DNA from: Parahaliea mediterranea
GTDB taxonomy: Bacteria > Pseudomonadota > Gammaproteobacteria > Pseudomonadales > Halieaceae
Length of the DNA: 64,000 bases
Assembly: GCF_003402235.1 (NCBI RefSeq)
Contig: NZ_QEWO01000007.1
Coordinates: 1 to 64,000, forward strand
Direction: 5' to 3'
Shown: positions 8,905-17,345 of the stretch, piece after piece
Layout of the letters: each line of letters starts with the position of its first letter
Position numbering within the stretch: the stretch's first letter is position 1
The notes under the pieces: generated by a model
Told to the model about the DNA's origin: nothing
The model's input: the letters and a program-made list of their open reading frames with translations, nothing else
Database searches by the model: none
Program-made: the position numbers and the translations under genes

Positions 8905-11220
8905 ATGTTGTATCCCCCCAGTTTGAACAAACCCATAAGTCGTTTGGCGGCGGCAGTGGTGCTGGCTTCGCTGTCTGGTGCGGCTCTCGGCCAGTCGGCC
9001 AGCAGCGGCGCACTGGAAGAGGTTGTAGTCACTGCGCAGAAGCGCGAACAGTCGCTGCAGGACACGCCGATATCGATCACAGCCTTTGGTTCGAACGAGT
9101 TGGAGCAGAGGGGCATCAAGGATCTTACCGATATTGGTACGTTTGCGCCGAATGTGCAGATAGCTACCTTGCCCTCCAATACGCTCAAAGCGACGATCTC
9201 CATACGAGGCTCGGTCACTTCCAATCCGTCGATTACGTGGGAGCCAACGGTTGGCATGTATCTCGACGGCGTATTTGTCGGCAAATTTTCCGGTAACGTG
9301 TTCCGTGTCGCTGAGCTTGAGCGAATTGAAGTGTTGCGCGGCCCCCAAGGGACCCTGTACGGAAAGAACACCACCGGTGGTGCGGTCAACATGATTACCC
9401 GCAGGCCCACGGGTGAATTTGGCGGAAAAGTGCGCGCCGGTCTAGGAAATTTCGGGTACTGGGAAACCTATGGCACGCTGGATCTGCCTGCTCTGTCACT
9501 CGGTGGCGCCGGTGAGGTAATGGCCAAGGTGACGCTTTCCAAAGAAGAACGCGATGGCCTTTACGAGAATGAAAATACCGGACTGGGACCTATTTCCCAT
9601 CCGTTTACCGGGCAGCCTGTTGCCCCCAATCCAGTGAGCAACCGCGACTTCAATGAGGTGGACAGTGAAGTAGGGCGCTTGGACCTGGTGTGGGATATCA
9701 CTGAACAACTGTCTGCACGCTACACCATGGACAAGGCCAAGGTGAGCAATACACCTTCGAAGCCGCAGTTTACCGACCTCGATACCAGTAACCTTGGCTT
9801 TGGTTTTCCCTTCCCCGCGGATCTGGATCAGTATCTTCTGCCGGAGGACAAAAACGAGGATACCACCAGCTCAGACGCACCACTGTACGAAGGATTTGAC
9901 TCCACCAGCCAGTCGCTGTTTGTCGATTACTCTCTGGGTACTGTTGGAGCGCTGGGAGACATTGGCTTGAAATACATTGGTAACACCCGGGATCTTGATT
10001 TCGAGCAGGGTCTGGACAATGACGGTACGCCTTTCTCCCTTTACCACACGCAAATCGACACAGACTATCGCCAGGACTCTCACGAATTGCAGCTCACGGG
10101 CTCTGCACCGGGCCTTGAATATGTGCTGGGGCTCTTCTATTTCGAAGAGGAGGCCGATGTGGTCAATCCTTTGAAGCCCCTGAACGATTTTTTTGGTCCG
10201 TCCACGCTGGTCAATACCTATGGCTTTGACGGCGAGCAGGTGGCGGCCTACGGACAGGTGGAATGGACGCCGGGGGCCGCCGCTTTGCAGGATCGCCTGA
10301 CCCTGACCTTCGGTTTGCGTTGGACTGAAGAAAAGAAAGATGCCTATATAGGCCACCCGCCACCGAATCAGTTGGTATTCGAGAGCTATGGCAGCGACGA
10401 ATGGACCAATACAACGCCGACCTTCATTGTTGCTTACGACCTGTACGAAGACATCAATATCTATGCGAAGTATTCAGAGGGCTTTAAGGCAGGGGGCTTC
10501 AATGGCGAGTCAGGCGATCCTGTTGCCTTCAGTACGGGTTACGATCCCGAAACCGTAAAAGCCTATGAGATAGGGCTTAAATCGCGATTGCTGGACAACA
10601 CGCTGCAATTCAACACTGCAATCTTTGTTAATAAGGAAAGCGATCTGCAATTGTCGGTATTTACCAGTGGCTCTGCAGCCTCGTCGGTTGTCGACAATGC
10701 GGGGAGTTCAACCAAGCAAGGCTTCGAAGCGGAGCTGATTTACCAGCCCATTGCGGATTTGCAGCTGACGGCCAACTTGGGCTATCTGGATGCCAAGTAC
10801 GATGAGTACATGGAGTTTGACCCAGCTGTGGGTGCCGTAGTCGACAAGAAGGACGATAAGGACAATCAGTACGCGCCGGAGTGGACCTACAACTTGAGTG
10901 CTGAATACACTCTGGCCCGGGGTAGTTGGGGCGAGGCGATTGCGCGGCTCGATTACACCTATAGCGATGACTACGTGGCGTATGTTAATCCAGAGCAGAA
11001 CCGTCCTTTGCAAATGGAGAGCTACGGCCTACTCAATGGTCGCCTGACCCTGGCTGATATTGCGCTCGGCGCTGGCGAGACACGCTTGAACGTGGCGCTT
11101 TGGGGCAAAAACCTGACCGACGAAGATTACCGTGTGAACGGTATTCCCTTTGGACCCTTTGCCATCAGCTATTTCGGTAATCCTCGCACTTATGGCATTG
11201 AGGCCAGGGTCGATTTCTGA
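8905..11220 (+). CDS. TonB-dependent receptor, large catabolic type
   Basis: A 771-aa outer-membrane receptor. The ATG at 8905 has GAGG eight bases upstream and leads into a signal peptide ending near ALGQ. The sequence LEEVVVTAQKREQSLQDTP is the TonB-box/plug start typical of receptors that marine and sphingomonad bacteria use for catabolic substrates. The plug shows VAELERIEVLRGPQGTLYGKNTTGGAVNMITRRP; the barrel ends GIEARVDF. Base composition is clearly more AT-rich than the housekeeping genes (one 60-bp line near 10440 is about 47% GC). There is no Fur box upstream, so a non-iron substrate is plausible. Gene neighbours (SDR, SnoaL-like, GST) favour uptake of an organic molecule. Confidence 0.88.
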   Translation: MLYPPSLNKPISRLAAAVVLASLSGAALGQSASSGALEEVVVTAQKREQSLQDTPISITAFGSNELEQRGIKDLTDIGTFAPNVQIATLPSNTLKATISIRGSVTSNPSITWEPTVGMYLDGVFVGKFSGNVFRVAELERIEVLRGPQGTLYGKNTTGGAVNMITRRPTGEFGGKVRAGLGNFGYWETYGTLDLPALSLGGAGEVMAKVTLSKEERDGLYENENTGLGPISHPFTGQPVAPNPVSNRDFNEVDSEVGRLDLVWDITEQLSARYTMDKAKVSNTPSKPQFTDLDTSNLGFGFPFPADLDQYLLPEDKNEDTTSSDAPLYEGFDSTSQSLFVDYSLGTVGALGDIGLKYIGNTRDLDFEQGLDNDGTPFSLYHTQIDTDYRQDSHELQLTGSAPGLEYVLGLFYFEEEADVVNPLKPLNDFFGPSTLVNTYGFDGEQVAAYGQVEWTPGAAALQDRLTLTFGLRWTEEKKDAYIGHPPPNQLVFESYGSDEWTNTTPTFIVAYDLYEDINIYAKYSEGFKAGGFNGESGDPVAFSTGYDPETVKAYEIGLKSRLLDNTLQFNTAIFVNKESDLQLSVFTSGSAASSVVDNAGSSTKQGFEAELIYQPIADLQLTANLGYLDAKYDEYMEFDPAVGAVVDKKDDKDNQYAPEWTYNLSAEYTLARGSWGEAIARLDYTYSDDYVAYVNPEQNRPLQMESYGLLNGRLTLADIALGAGETRLNVALWGKNLTDEDYRVNGIPFGPFAISYFGNPRTYGIEARVDF

Positions 11221-11238
11221 TTCTGAATGAGCGGCGAA

Positions 11239-11265
11239 AATGGCCGGCAGTATTCGCTGGCCATT
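11239..11265 (+). terminator. Weak hairpin after second TonB receptor
   Basis: AATGGCC and GGCCATT form a 7-bp stem with a 13-base loop 18 bp after the receptor stop. No T-run follows, so it may be a processing hairpin rather than an intrinsic terminator. Confidence 0.3.
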
Positions 11266-11433
11266 CATTCTCCCGTGAAAAAGCCCGGCTGAACCAATGG
11301 CAACCGTTAGGCAACACCTTTCTTTCACGCACTGTCGAAAACATCGACTACCCTTCGACTAACGCGTATCAGGCCGTCTCTTGCAGTTGCCGGGTAGGGG
11401 ACGGGCCTGGCCTGTTACCAAGAGGAGGGTGCA

Positions 11434-12081
11434 ATGCGCGAGTTTGTAGTCACCACGTTCGACTGGGTTCCCCCGATGCCGCGGGGTTATGTGCGGGATA
11501 TCCGGGCTTGCTGGGCACTGGAGGAAGCGGGCCTGACCTATCGCGTGGAGGGCACGCCCTTTGCGGTACGCGCGGGTGGGCATGTGGCTTGCCAGCCGTT
11601 TGCCCAGGTGCCCTGGTTGCGGGACGGCGATACCACCCTCTTTGAAAGCGGGGCTATTCTGCTCTATCTCGGGGAGCGTAGCGAGGTGTTGATGCCATCT
11701 TCTGCCGCCTGTCGAACCCGGGTGATCGAGTGGCTGTTTGCCGCGCTCAACTCAGTTGAGATGGCGAGCCTGCCCTGGTCCCTGTACCGCTTTGCCGACG
11801 ATATGGACAACACACCGGGTTGCGCGCGTATCGAGGCCTTTCTGGCGTCCCGCTTGCAGCGGATGGACGCGGTGCTGGCGGAACGGGAGTGGTTGGCGGG
11901 GGCGTTTTCTATTGCCGACATAGCCATGGTGGATGTGCTGCGGCTGGTTGATCGCTTTGACGGGCTGGCAGACTTTGTCCACTGCCGGGCGTATGTCCAG
12001 CGCGGCACCCAGCGCCCCGCTTTTGCCAAAGCCCATACCGATCAACTGGCCTTCTTTGCGAAGGCTGATGCTACTCGTTAA
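11434..12081 (+). CDS. Glutathione S-transferase family protein
   Basis: A 215-aa protein with an N-terminal thioredoxin-like domain (R-x-x-RACWALEEAGLTY, then QPFAQVPWLRDGDTTLFESGAILLYLGE, which carries the cis-Pro and the E-S glutathione-binding pair) and an all-helical C-terminal domain with the SIADIAMVDVLR capping motif. A strong ribosome site (AGGAGG) precedes the ATG. The usual catalytic Ser/Cys/Tyr position near residue 10 is not obvious. The gene for a DUF4287 protein starts 24 bp downstream, probably the same transcript. Confidence 0.85.
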   Translation: MREFVVTTFDWVPPMPRGYVRDIRACWALEEAGLTYRVEGTPFAVRAGGHVACQPFAQVPWLRDGDTTLFESGAILLYLGERSEVLMPSSAACRTRVIEWLFAALNSVEMASLPWSLYRFADDMDNTPGCARIEAFLASRLQRMDAVLAEREWLAGAFSIADIAMVDVLRLVDRFDGLADFVHCRAYVQRGTQRPAFAKAHTDQLAFFAKADATR

Positions 12082-12105
12082 ACCACCATTGCCTGGAGGG
12101 AACCG

Positions 12106-12321
12106 ATGACACCCGATAATAAGGCGGTAAAGGGCCCAGCGTCCTACTTTCCCGCTATCGAGAAGAAGTACGGCCACCCAGTGGCCTACTGGTTCGGTGT
12201 GCTCAAGACGGTGAGTGACTTGAAGCACATGGAGCAGGTAGCGCACCTTAAGAACCAACACAAGATGGGGCATGGCCACGCCAATGCACTGGTGGCCTAC
12301 TATCGGGCGAACCCGTCGTGA
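12106..12321 (+). CDS. DUF4287 domain-containing protein
   Basis: A 71-aa protein recognisable as DUF4287 by SYFPAIEKKYGHPVAYWF near the start and the closing KMGHGHANALVAYY. The family is small, soluble and of unknown biochemical function, often found near stress or detoxification genes. It is preceded by GGAGGGAACC and probably co-transcribed with the GST gene. Confidence 0.85.
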   Translation: MTPDNKAVKGPASYFPAIEKKYGHPVAYWFGVLKTVSDLKHMEQVAHLKNQHKMGHGHANALVAYYRANPS

Positions 12322-12327
12322 CCCTCG

Positions 12328-12348
12328 CCCTGGCGGATTCCGCCTGGG
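12328..12348. terminator. Hairpin between converging genes
   Basis: CCC-T-GGCGG and CCGCC-T-GGG pair around an ATT loop, between the DUF4287 gene and the lipoprotein gene that run toward each other. There is no T-run, so termination is only possible. Confidence 0.3.
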
Positions 12349-12388
12349 CAGTGTTGGCCCTGGGACCCCGGCTAAGCCCGCGCGGTGC

Positions 12389-14227
12389 CTAATTGGGCTG
12401 ATAGCCCGGCCAGTCGTCCAGGCGGAAGCTGGCCTCCCATTCGACGTCCGAGCGCACATCCTGCGTGCCATCGCCGTCTTGGTCGGTGTCGGTGCGGTTG
12501 ACGTTGCCCAGGCGGTCGTAGAAAAAATGCTGCTCGGTGCCGCCAAAGGGCGTGCTATTGCCGGTGACGACAAGGCGCGCAAGGCGGCCATCTTCGTTAT
12601 AGAACAGCGTTCGCGTTTCACGCAGGGTGCCGAAGATGTAGCGTCCATCCTGCTGTTCGACGCGGGTGAGTTGGCCGGCGTCGTTGTAGGTGTAATTGGC
12701 AAAGGAATCGTGGCCGCCATCGCCGTCCCGGTCGTAGGTCCAGGCGCTCAGCTGGCCCGCGCTGTTGTAGGCGAAGGTGGTGATCTTATCGTCCAGGCCG
12801 TCGTCGTTGCTGTCGGTGGTGCGTCGCGCCAGCCGGCCGTCGGCCGTCCATTCAAAGCGGGTGTCGCGGGTGAAGCGGTTGAGCGGCTCCTGGCTGCCGC
12901 CCACAAGAAAGGCCGGCCGGCGCTCGGGGTAAGGGGTGCGCGGGTCAAACAGCGAGACGGGCCCGGTGCCAAACAGGGGCGGGCTGCCCTCCACGGCGCC
13001 GTCAATGTCCTGTTCACTGCCACGATAGGTAGAGCGCGTTAAACGCTCTCTGGCGTCGTAATGGTAGCTGGATACCGTATCAATGCTGCCATCGCCGTCG
13101 CTGTCTCTCTCGCTGCCCGCCCTCTGGCCGCTGTCGAGGAAGGTGCTCAGCGTGAGCAGGTCGATACTGCCGTCGTTGTTGCGATCTTCCTCGATGCGAA
13201 CGGTATTGCCCCGCTCATCGCGCATCGACACCGTGCGATCCTGCCGCGGATTGTCGTTGCGGTAGTCGTACACCGTTTCGGTGGCAAAGCCGGAAATATC
13301 ACGTTGGCTGCGGCTGCTGAAGTTAATGCGGCTATTGCCGTTGCCGTCGTATTCGCTGTGCTCGGCATGGATACGCTGGCCCGCCTGGTCATAGCGGTAG
13401 CGGCTGCTGTGCTTTCGTTTGTTGTGCTCATCCCAGGTAACGCTGGTGAGCCGGTTGCCCCACGGGTCATAGGTGAATTCACTGCGCGCGGTGAGCGCGC
13501 CGGCCTGAGTGTTCAGGGCGGTCGTTTGCTGGCTGCGTTGCCGGCTGAGGCGGGTGCCGTCCACGCTGAGTTCGGTGCCGGCCACCTGGTAGTGCAGCGC
13601 AAGGGCCACTTCCAGGCGGCGCAGGGGGCGGCCCAGGTCGGTGAGCCGTTGCCGCAGGGCGGGCTGGGCGGCAAAGGGCGTCGCCGTCATGGCCAGGTTC
13701 AACGACATGCCGGCAAGCCCGGTGCGGGTCTGCTCGTCGATAACAATGCCGTTGCTTGGGTCGTTATCGGCATCCAGGGATTGCAGCAGCCGGATCAGGT
13801 TCGCCGCCGCGCTGTAGGGGTGGTTGGCATCGCCCAGGGCGGTTTGGATCTGGCGCACATCGCTCAGCTCCTGGGCGCCGGTGATATCGAGCAGGCTGAG
13901 CTCGCCGGCCCCCGTGGCCTGGCCCAGTGTTGTGTCACCCAGGCGGAACGTCAGGGTTTCTCCGCTTTGGTACTGGAAGGTGCCGCTGCTGTCGGTGGTG
14001 CCGCTATGGCTGTCGCTGGTGTAGGCCAGCCCGGCCACCGGCATGGGGGTGATATGGCCGGTGAGCAGGGCCGTCTCGCCGGCGGGTGGGTTGTTGTCGC
14101 GCTCTGCATGGCTGCCGCCATCGCTACAGGCGCACAGCGCCAGCGCCAATGCACACAGGGCGGGCAAGCAGGCGGCTGAGCGCGCGCCTGCCGGTGTGAA
14201 CCTGCAACCAGAATGGTCCCGTTGCAT
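12389..14227 (-). CDS. Rhs/YD-repeat-like lipoprotein with Asp-rich repeats
   Basis: A 612-aa predicted lipoprotein. GGAGG lies seven bases before the ATG; the signal peptide ends in LALCAC with Cys34 as the lipidated residue. Next comes a domain near residues 45-110 resembling the repeated exported domain of bacterial surface lipoproteins (TGHITPMPVAGLAY, GTFQYQSGETLTFRLGD). From about residue 235 there are tyrosine-rich strands of the YD/Rhs kind (FTYDPWGNRLTSV, YRYDQAGQRIHAE, YHYDARERLTR, FAYNSAGQLSAW, YTYNDAGQLTRVE) alternating with acidic DRNNDGSID, DSDGDGSID, DRDGDGGHD and DTDQDGDGTQD loops that look like calcium sites. There is no C-terminal toxin domain. Likely a calcium-stabilised surface protein; the function is unknown. 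Confidence 0.75.
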   Translation of the reverse strand: MQRDHSGCRFTPAGARSAACLPALCALALALCACSDGGSHAERDNNPPAGETALLTGHITPMPVAGLAYTSDSHSGTTDSSGTFQYQSGETLTFRLGDTTLGQATGAGELSLLDITGAQELSDVRQIQTALGDANHPYSAAANLIRLLQSLDADNDPSNGIVIDEQTRTGLAGMSLNLAMTATPFAAQPALRQRLTDLGRPLRRLEVALALHYQVAGTELSVDGTRLSRQRSQQTTALNTQAGALTARSEFTYDPWGNRLTSVTWDEHNKRKHSSRYRYDQAGQRIHAEHSEYDGNGNSRINFSSRSQRDISGFATETVYDYRNDNPRQDRTVSMRDERGNTVRIEEDRNNDGSIDLLTLSTFLDSGQRAGSERDSDGDGSIDTVSSYHYDARERLTRSTYRGSEQDIDGAVEGSPPLFGTGPVSLFDPRTPYPERRPAFLVGGSQEPLNRFTRDTRFEWTADGRLARRTTDSNDDGLDDKITTFAYNSAGQLSAWTYDRDGDGGHDSFANYTYNDAGQLTRVEQQDGRYIFGTLRETRTLFYNEDGRLARLVVTGNSTPFGGTEQHFFYDRLGNVNRTDTDQDGDGTQDVRSDVEWEASFRLDDWPGYQPN

Positions 14228-14326
14228 GCTGCCTCCGGATTATTGTTGTCAGCGCCTGAAGGCTAGCAGTTTTGCACGGCAGCAAGGTTAATGTCTTGTA
14301 AGGTTGCGGCCGGCCCAGGTATGCCT

Positions 14327-16036
14327 CTACTGATCCGTGCGCTGGTAGATGGTGACGCCGCCGACCACGGTGCGCTCCACCCGCAACTCGCGCAGCGCGG
14401 TGGCATCGCCCAGGGGGTCGCCATCCAGCACCACCAGGTCGGCAAATTTGCCTACCTCCAGCGAACCCAGTTCGTCCTCGCGGAAGATCTGCCAGGCGGC
14501 GTTGATGGTCATGGCGCGCAGGGCGTCCATGGTCGGCACCCGCTCGTCGGCGCCGATCACCTGGCCACTGGTGGATACGCGATTCACTGTGCTCCACAGC
14601 AGCAGGATGGGGTCCATCGGCACCACCGGCGAATCCAGGTGAACGGTGTACTTCAGGTCGCGCTCGCCGGCGGAGCGGGTGGGGCTGATGTGGCTGGCGC
14701 GCTCGGGGCCAATGAAGATGTCCCGGTGGCGGTCGCCCCAGTAGTAGGTGTGGGCGGAGAAGAAGCTGGGGGTAATGCCCAGTTGCTTCATGGCATCCAG
14801 CTGGTCGTCGCGGGCCATCTGTGAGTGGATAAGGATCAGCCGGGGGTCCGCCACCGGGTGCGCCTGCTGGGCTTTTTCAAAGGCGTAGATTACATCGTCA
14901 ATGGCGCCGTCCCCGTTGGCGTGAATGGCCATCTGGATGCCGGCGCGGTGAATCTTGCCGACAATCTCCGCCAGCTTGTCGCGTTCGAAGGTGGGGTAGC
15001 CACGGTAGCTGTCGTCCCCGCGGAAGGGGGTGTGGTAGGGGTGCGACAGGTAGCCGGTGTAGCCCTGGATGCTGCCGTCAGACACGATCTTGATGGCGTT
15101 GGCGTGGAACCACTCGTTTTCCATGTCGGCCACGTCAATCTCGCCGTCGAGTACCTGGGGCCCGATCATCTTGTAGAAAGGCCAGACCTCCAGCCGGAAG
15201 GGAATGTAGCCTATGCGTGACGCCAGGTGCAGCCCCTCCAGCACGCCCTTGTCGACGCCGCCGCTCTGGGCGGTGGTAATGCCCTTGCTGGCGTAGTCGG
15301 CAATGGCGGTATCGAGCATGGTGAGAATTTCGCCGGCGGAAAAGTCCATGCCCAGCGTTTGCACCGGTGTCATGGCGGTCTCTTCCAACAGGCCGGTCAG
15401 CTCGCCGGTTTCGGGGTCGTGCACGATCACCCCGCCCTCCGGGTTGGGGGTGTCCCGGTCGATGCCCGCCAGCGCCAGGGCACGGCTGTTGGCAACGCCC
15501 ATGTGCCCGGACACATGGGTGACAAAAATGGGATGCTCGGTGGACACCGCGTCCAGCTCGTCCCGGGTGGGGTGGCGGTGCTCGGCGATCAGGGTGTCGT
15601 CGTAGCCCAACGCCAGTACCCACTGGCCCGGCTCGCGGCCGGCGGCAAAAGCTTTCAGGGCAGCCTGAATGTCGGCAATGGAGGTGACGCTGCCGATGGG
15701 TGGGCTGTTGAGGTCCACCGTGACCGCCGCAACCCCGGTGCCGGGAAAGTGGCCGTGGGCGTCAATAAAGCCGGGCAGCAGGGTTTTGCCGTCAAGGTCG
15801 TGTATCAGGGCGCCCTCGAGATAGGGAGCCATGTCCTCGTCATCGCCCACCGCGACAATGCGCTCACCCTGCACGGCAATGGCGGAAACTATGCGGTTCT
15901 GGCCGTCCATGGTGAACACCTGGCCATTGCGAAACACTTGCACATCCGGCGGGCTCGGGCGGCCCAGGGTAAGGTAGGCGGTGATGGCCGCCAGTGCGAT
16001 CAGGGCCAGCAGGCCAAGCAGCAGTTTTTTCAGCAA
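14327..16036 (-). CDS. Amidohydrolase family protein (YtcJ-like)
   Basis: A 569-aa metal-dependent hydrolase. TTG at 16036 is chosen because GGGAG lies eight bases upstream. An N-terminal hydrophobic segment (LLLGLLALIALAAITAYLTL) anchors or exports it. The amidohydrolase-3 fold shows GKTLLPGFIDAHGH (metal-binding H-x-H), FVTHVSGHMGVANSRAL, AIHANGDGAIDD and, at the end, the composite domain motif LEVGKFADLVVLDGDP. Members hydrolyse amide or carbamate bonds of varied small molecules, so the substrate is open. No obvious operon partner. Confidence 0.88.
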   Translation of the reverse strand: MLKKLLLGLLALIALAAITAYLTLGRPSPPDVQVFRNGQVFTMDGQNRIVSAIAVQGERIVAVGDDEDMAPYLEGALIHDLDGKTLLPGFIDAHGHFPGTGVAAVTVDLNSPPIGSVTSIADIQAALKAFAAGREPGQWVLALGYDDTLIAEHRHPTRDELDAVSTEHPIFVTHVSGHMGVANSRALALAGIDRDTPNPEGGVIVHDPETGELTGLLEETAMTPVQTLGMDFSAGEILTMLDTAIADYASKGITTAQSGGVDKGVLEGLHLASRIGYIPFRLEVWPFYKMIGPQVLDGEIDVADMENEWFHANAIKIVSDGSIQGYTGYLSHPYHTPFRGDDSYRGYPTFERDKLAEIVGKIHRAGIQMAIHANGDGAIDDVIYAFEKAQQAHPVADPRLILIHSQMARDDQLDAMKQLGITPSFFSAHTYYWGDRHRDIFIGPERASHISPTRSAGERDLKYTVHLDSPVVPMDPILLLWSTVNRVSTSGQVIGADERVPTMDALRAMTINAAWQIFREDELGSLEVGKFADLVVLDGDPLGDATALRELRVERTVVGGVTIYQRTDQ

Positions 16037-16282
16037 GTGAACATCTCCCTTGAGGTGGCACGGCCCGGGGCGGTGCCGGTGGCTAGGCTGGCCATGCTAC
16101 CACCGTGCGGCCACAGCTCAGCCCCTGCTGGCCGACATTTGCCGGCGGCGCCGGGGCAACCCGCGCCCGGGCTAATTTACTGAACGCGCCGGCCCCGCTG
16201 TGCAAGGCCCTCCCAATTGCCTAGAATTCGGCGGCGCCCCGGCAACCCCGGGGGCCCTTTCCCCACAGCCTGATTGAGAACC

Positions 16283-17113
16283 ATGTCGCCCACTACCGAT
16301 GTATTGCAGGCCCGCTTCGAGCGCCTGCGCAGCAACAAACTGTTCGAACTGCTGGTGATCAGCATTATCCTCATGTCAGCCCTGCTGATTGGCGCCAAAA
16401 CCTACCCACTACCGCCGCTGGTGAATCAGCTGGTGGTGATCCTGGACTGGGGCATCACCTTGTTCTTCCTGGTGGAAATCACCATCCGCTTCATGGGCGA
16501 GAGCGACAAAAAGCGCTTTTTCCGCAGCGGCTGGAACGTGTTCGACACGCTGATCGTGGTGGTCAGCCTGATCCCGATTGAAGATTCCGAGCTGGCGCTT
16601 ATCGGCCGCCTGGTGCGCATATTCCGCGTGCTGCGCATGGTGTCCATCATTCCCGAGTTGCGCACCCTGTTGAATTCCCTGCTGGCGGCGCTGCCCCAGC
16701 TGGGCTACGTGATGTTGATGATGTTTATCATCTTCTACATCTATGCCGCGGTGGGCACCACCTTCTTTGCCGACATCAACGACACCCTGTGGGGTGACAT
16801 CAGCGTCAGCCTGCTGACCCTGTTCCGCATCATGACCTTTGAAGACTGGACCGATGTCATGTACGAGACCATGGCCGTCTACCCCCTGAGCTGGACCTAC
16901 TACCTGAGCTTTATCTTCCTGTCGGCCTTTGCCTTCCTCAACATGATCATCGGCATTGTGGTGAATGTGCTGGAAGAGGAACACCAGCGCCAGGCGCGGG
17001 CCGAGGCACAGGCCGCCGGGGAGCCCAACCTGTCGGACCTGCAGGGCGAAATCCGCGAGCTGCGCGCCCTGCTGGATGTACGCCTGCCGGAGCGTGAGCA
17101 GCGGGTGGCCTAA
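16283..17113 (+). CDS. One-domain voltage-gated cation channel
   Basis: A 276-aa six-TM ion-transport protein of the bacterial NaV/CaV class; four copies would form the pore. The voltage sensor S4 carries R109, R112, R115 and R118 at every third position. The pore helix and filter read LLTLFRIMTFEDWTD with E187, D188 and D191, more acidic than the TLESW filter of NaChBac. S6 (FAFLNMIIGIVVNVLEEEHQRQ) and a C-terminal coiled coil (LSDLQGEIRELRALLDV) complete the standard layout. Selectivity for Ca2+ or mixed cations is an inference. ATG at 16283 is used; the TTG nine bases earlier has no better ribosome site. Confidence 0.88.
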   Translation: MSPTTDVLQARFERLRSNKLFELLVISIILMSALLIGAKTYPLPPLVNQLVVILDWGITLFFLVEITIRFMGESDKKRFFRSGWNVFDTLIVVVSLIPIEDSELALIGRLVRIFRVLRMVSIIPELRTLLNSLLAALPQLGYVMLMMFIIFYIYAAVGTTFFADINDTLWGDISVSLLTLFRIMTFEDWTDVMYETMAVYPLSWTYYLSFIFLSAFAFLNMIIGIVVNVLEEEHQRQARAEAQAAGEPNLSDLQGEIRELRALLDVRLPEREQRVA

Positions 17114-17158
17114 GTGGCAGCAGTGGCAGCAGTGGCAGCAGTGGCAGCAGTGGCAGCA
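17114..17158 (+). repeat. 9-bp tandem repeat, five copies
   Basis: Five perfect copies of GTGGCAGCA begin on the base after the channel stop codon. The unit length keeps the reading frame, so a lost stop would extend the protein with repeated residues. Such arrays vary in copy number by slippage. Confidence 0.9.
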
Positions 17159-17345
17159 GCGGGCAGCGGCCTGCCCCGGCCCGGCAGCTAGGCACCGCGG
17201 GCCACGCGCCGCTATCATGGGCTGGCCGCTCTCTCGCCGGGTCGTGCTGTGGAATGTTGCTGTGCAGTAACGCAGAGCAACAGCGCCGCGTGCTGATGGC
17301 GCCAGGGAGCGCGTGAATAACCGTTCGGGAAGGCGGGGTACAGCA

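Noticed and set aside
12389-14227. Polymorphic Rhs toxin
   Set aside because: No variable C-terminal toxin domain, no immunity gene next to it, and a lipoprotein signal peptide; the YD-like strands alone do not make a toxin.
17114-17158. Possible CRISPR-like array
   Set aside because: The 9-bp units are contiguous with no spacers, so it is a simple tandem repeat. The same holds for 29477-29548.
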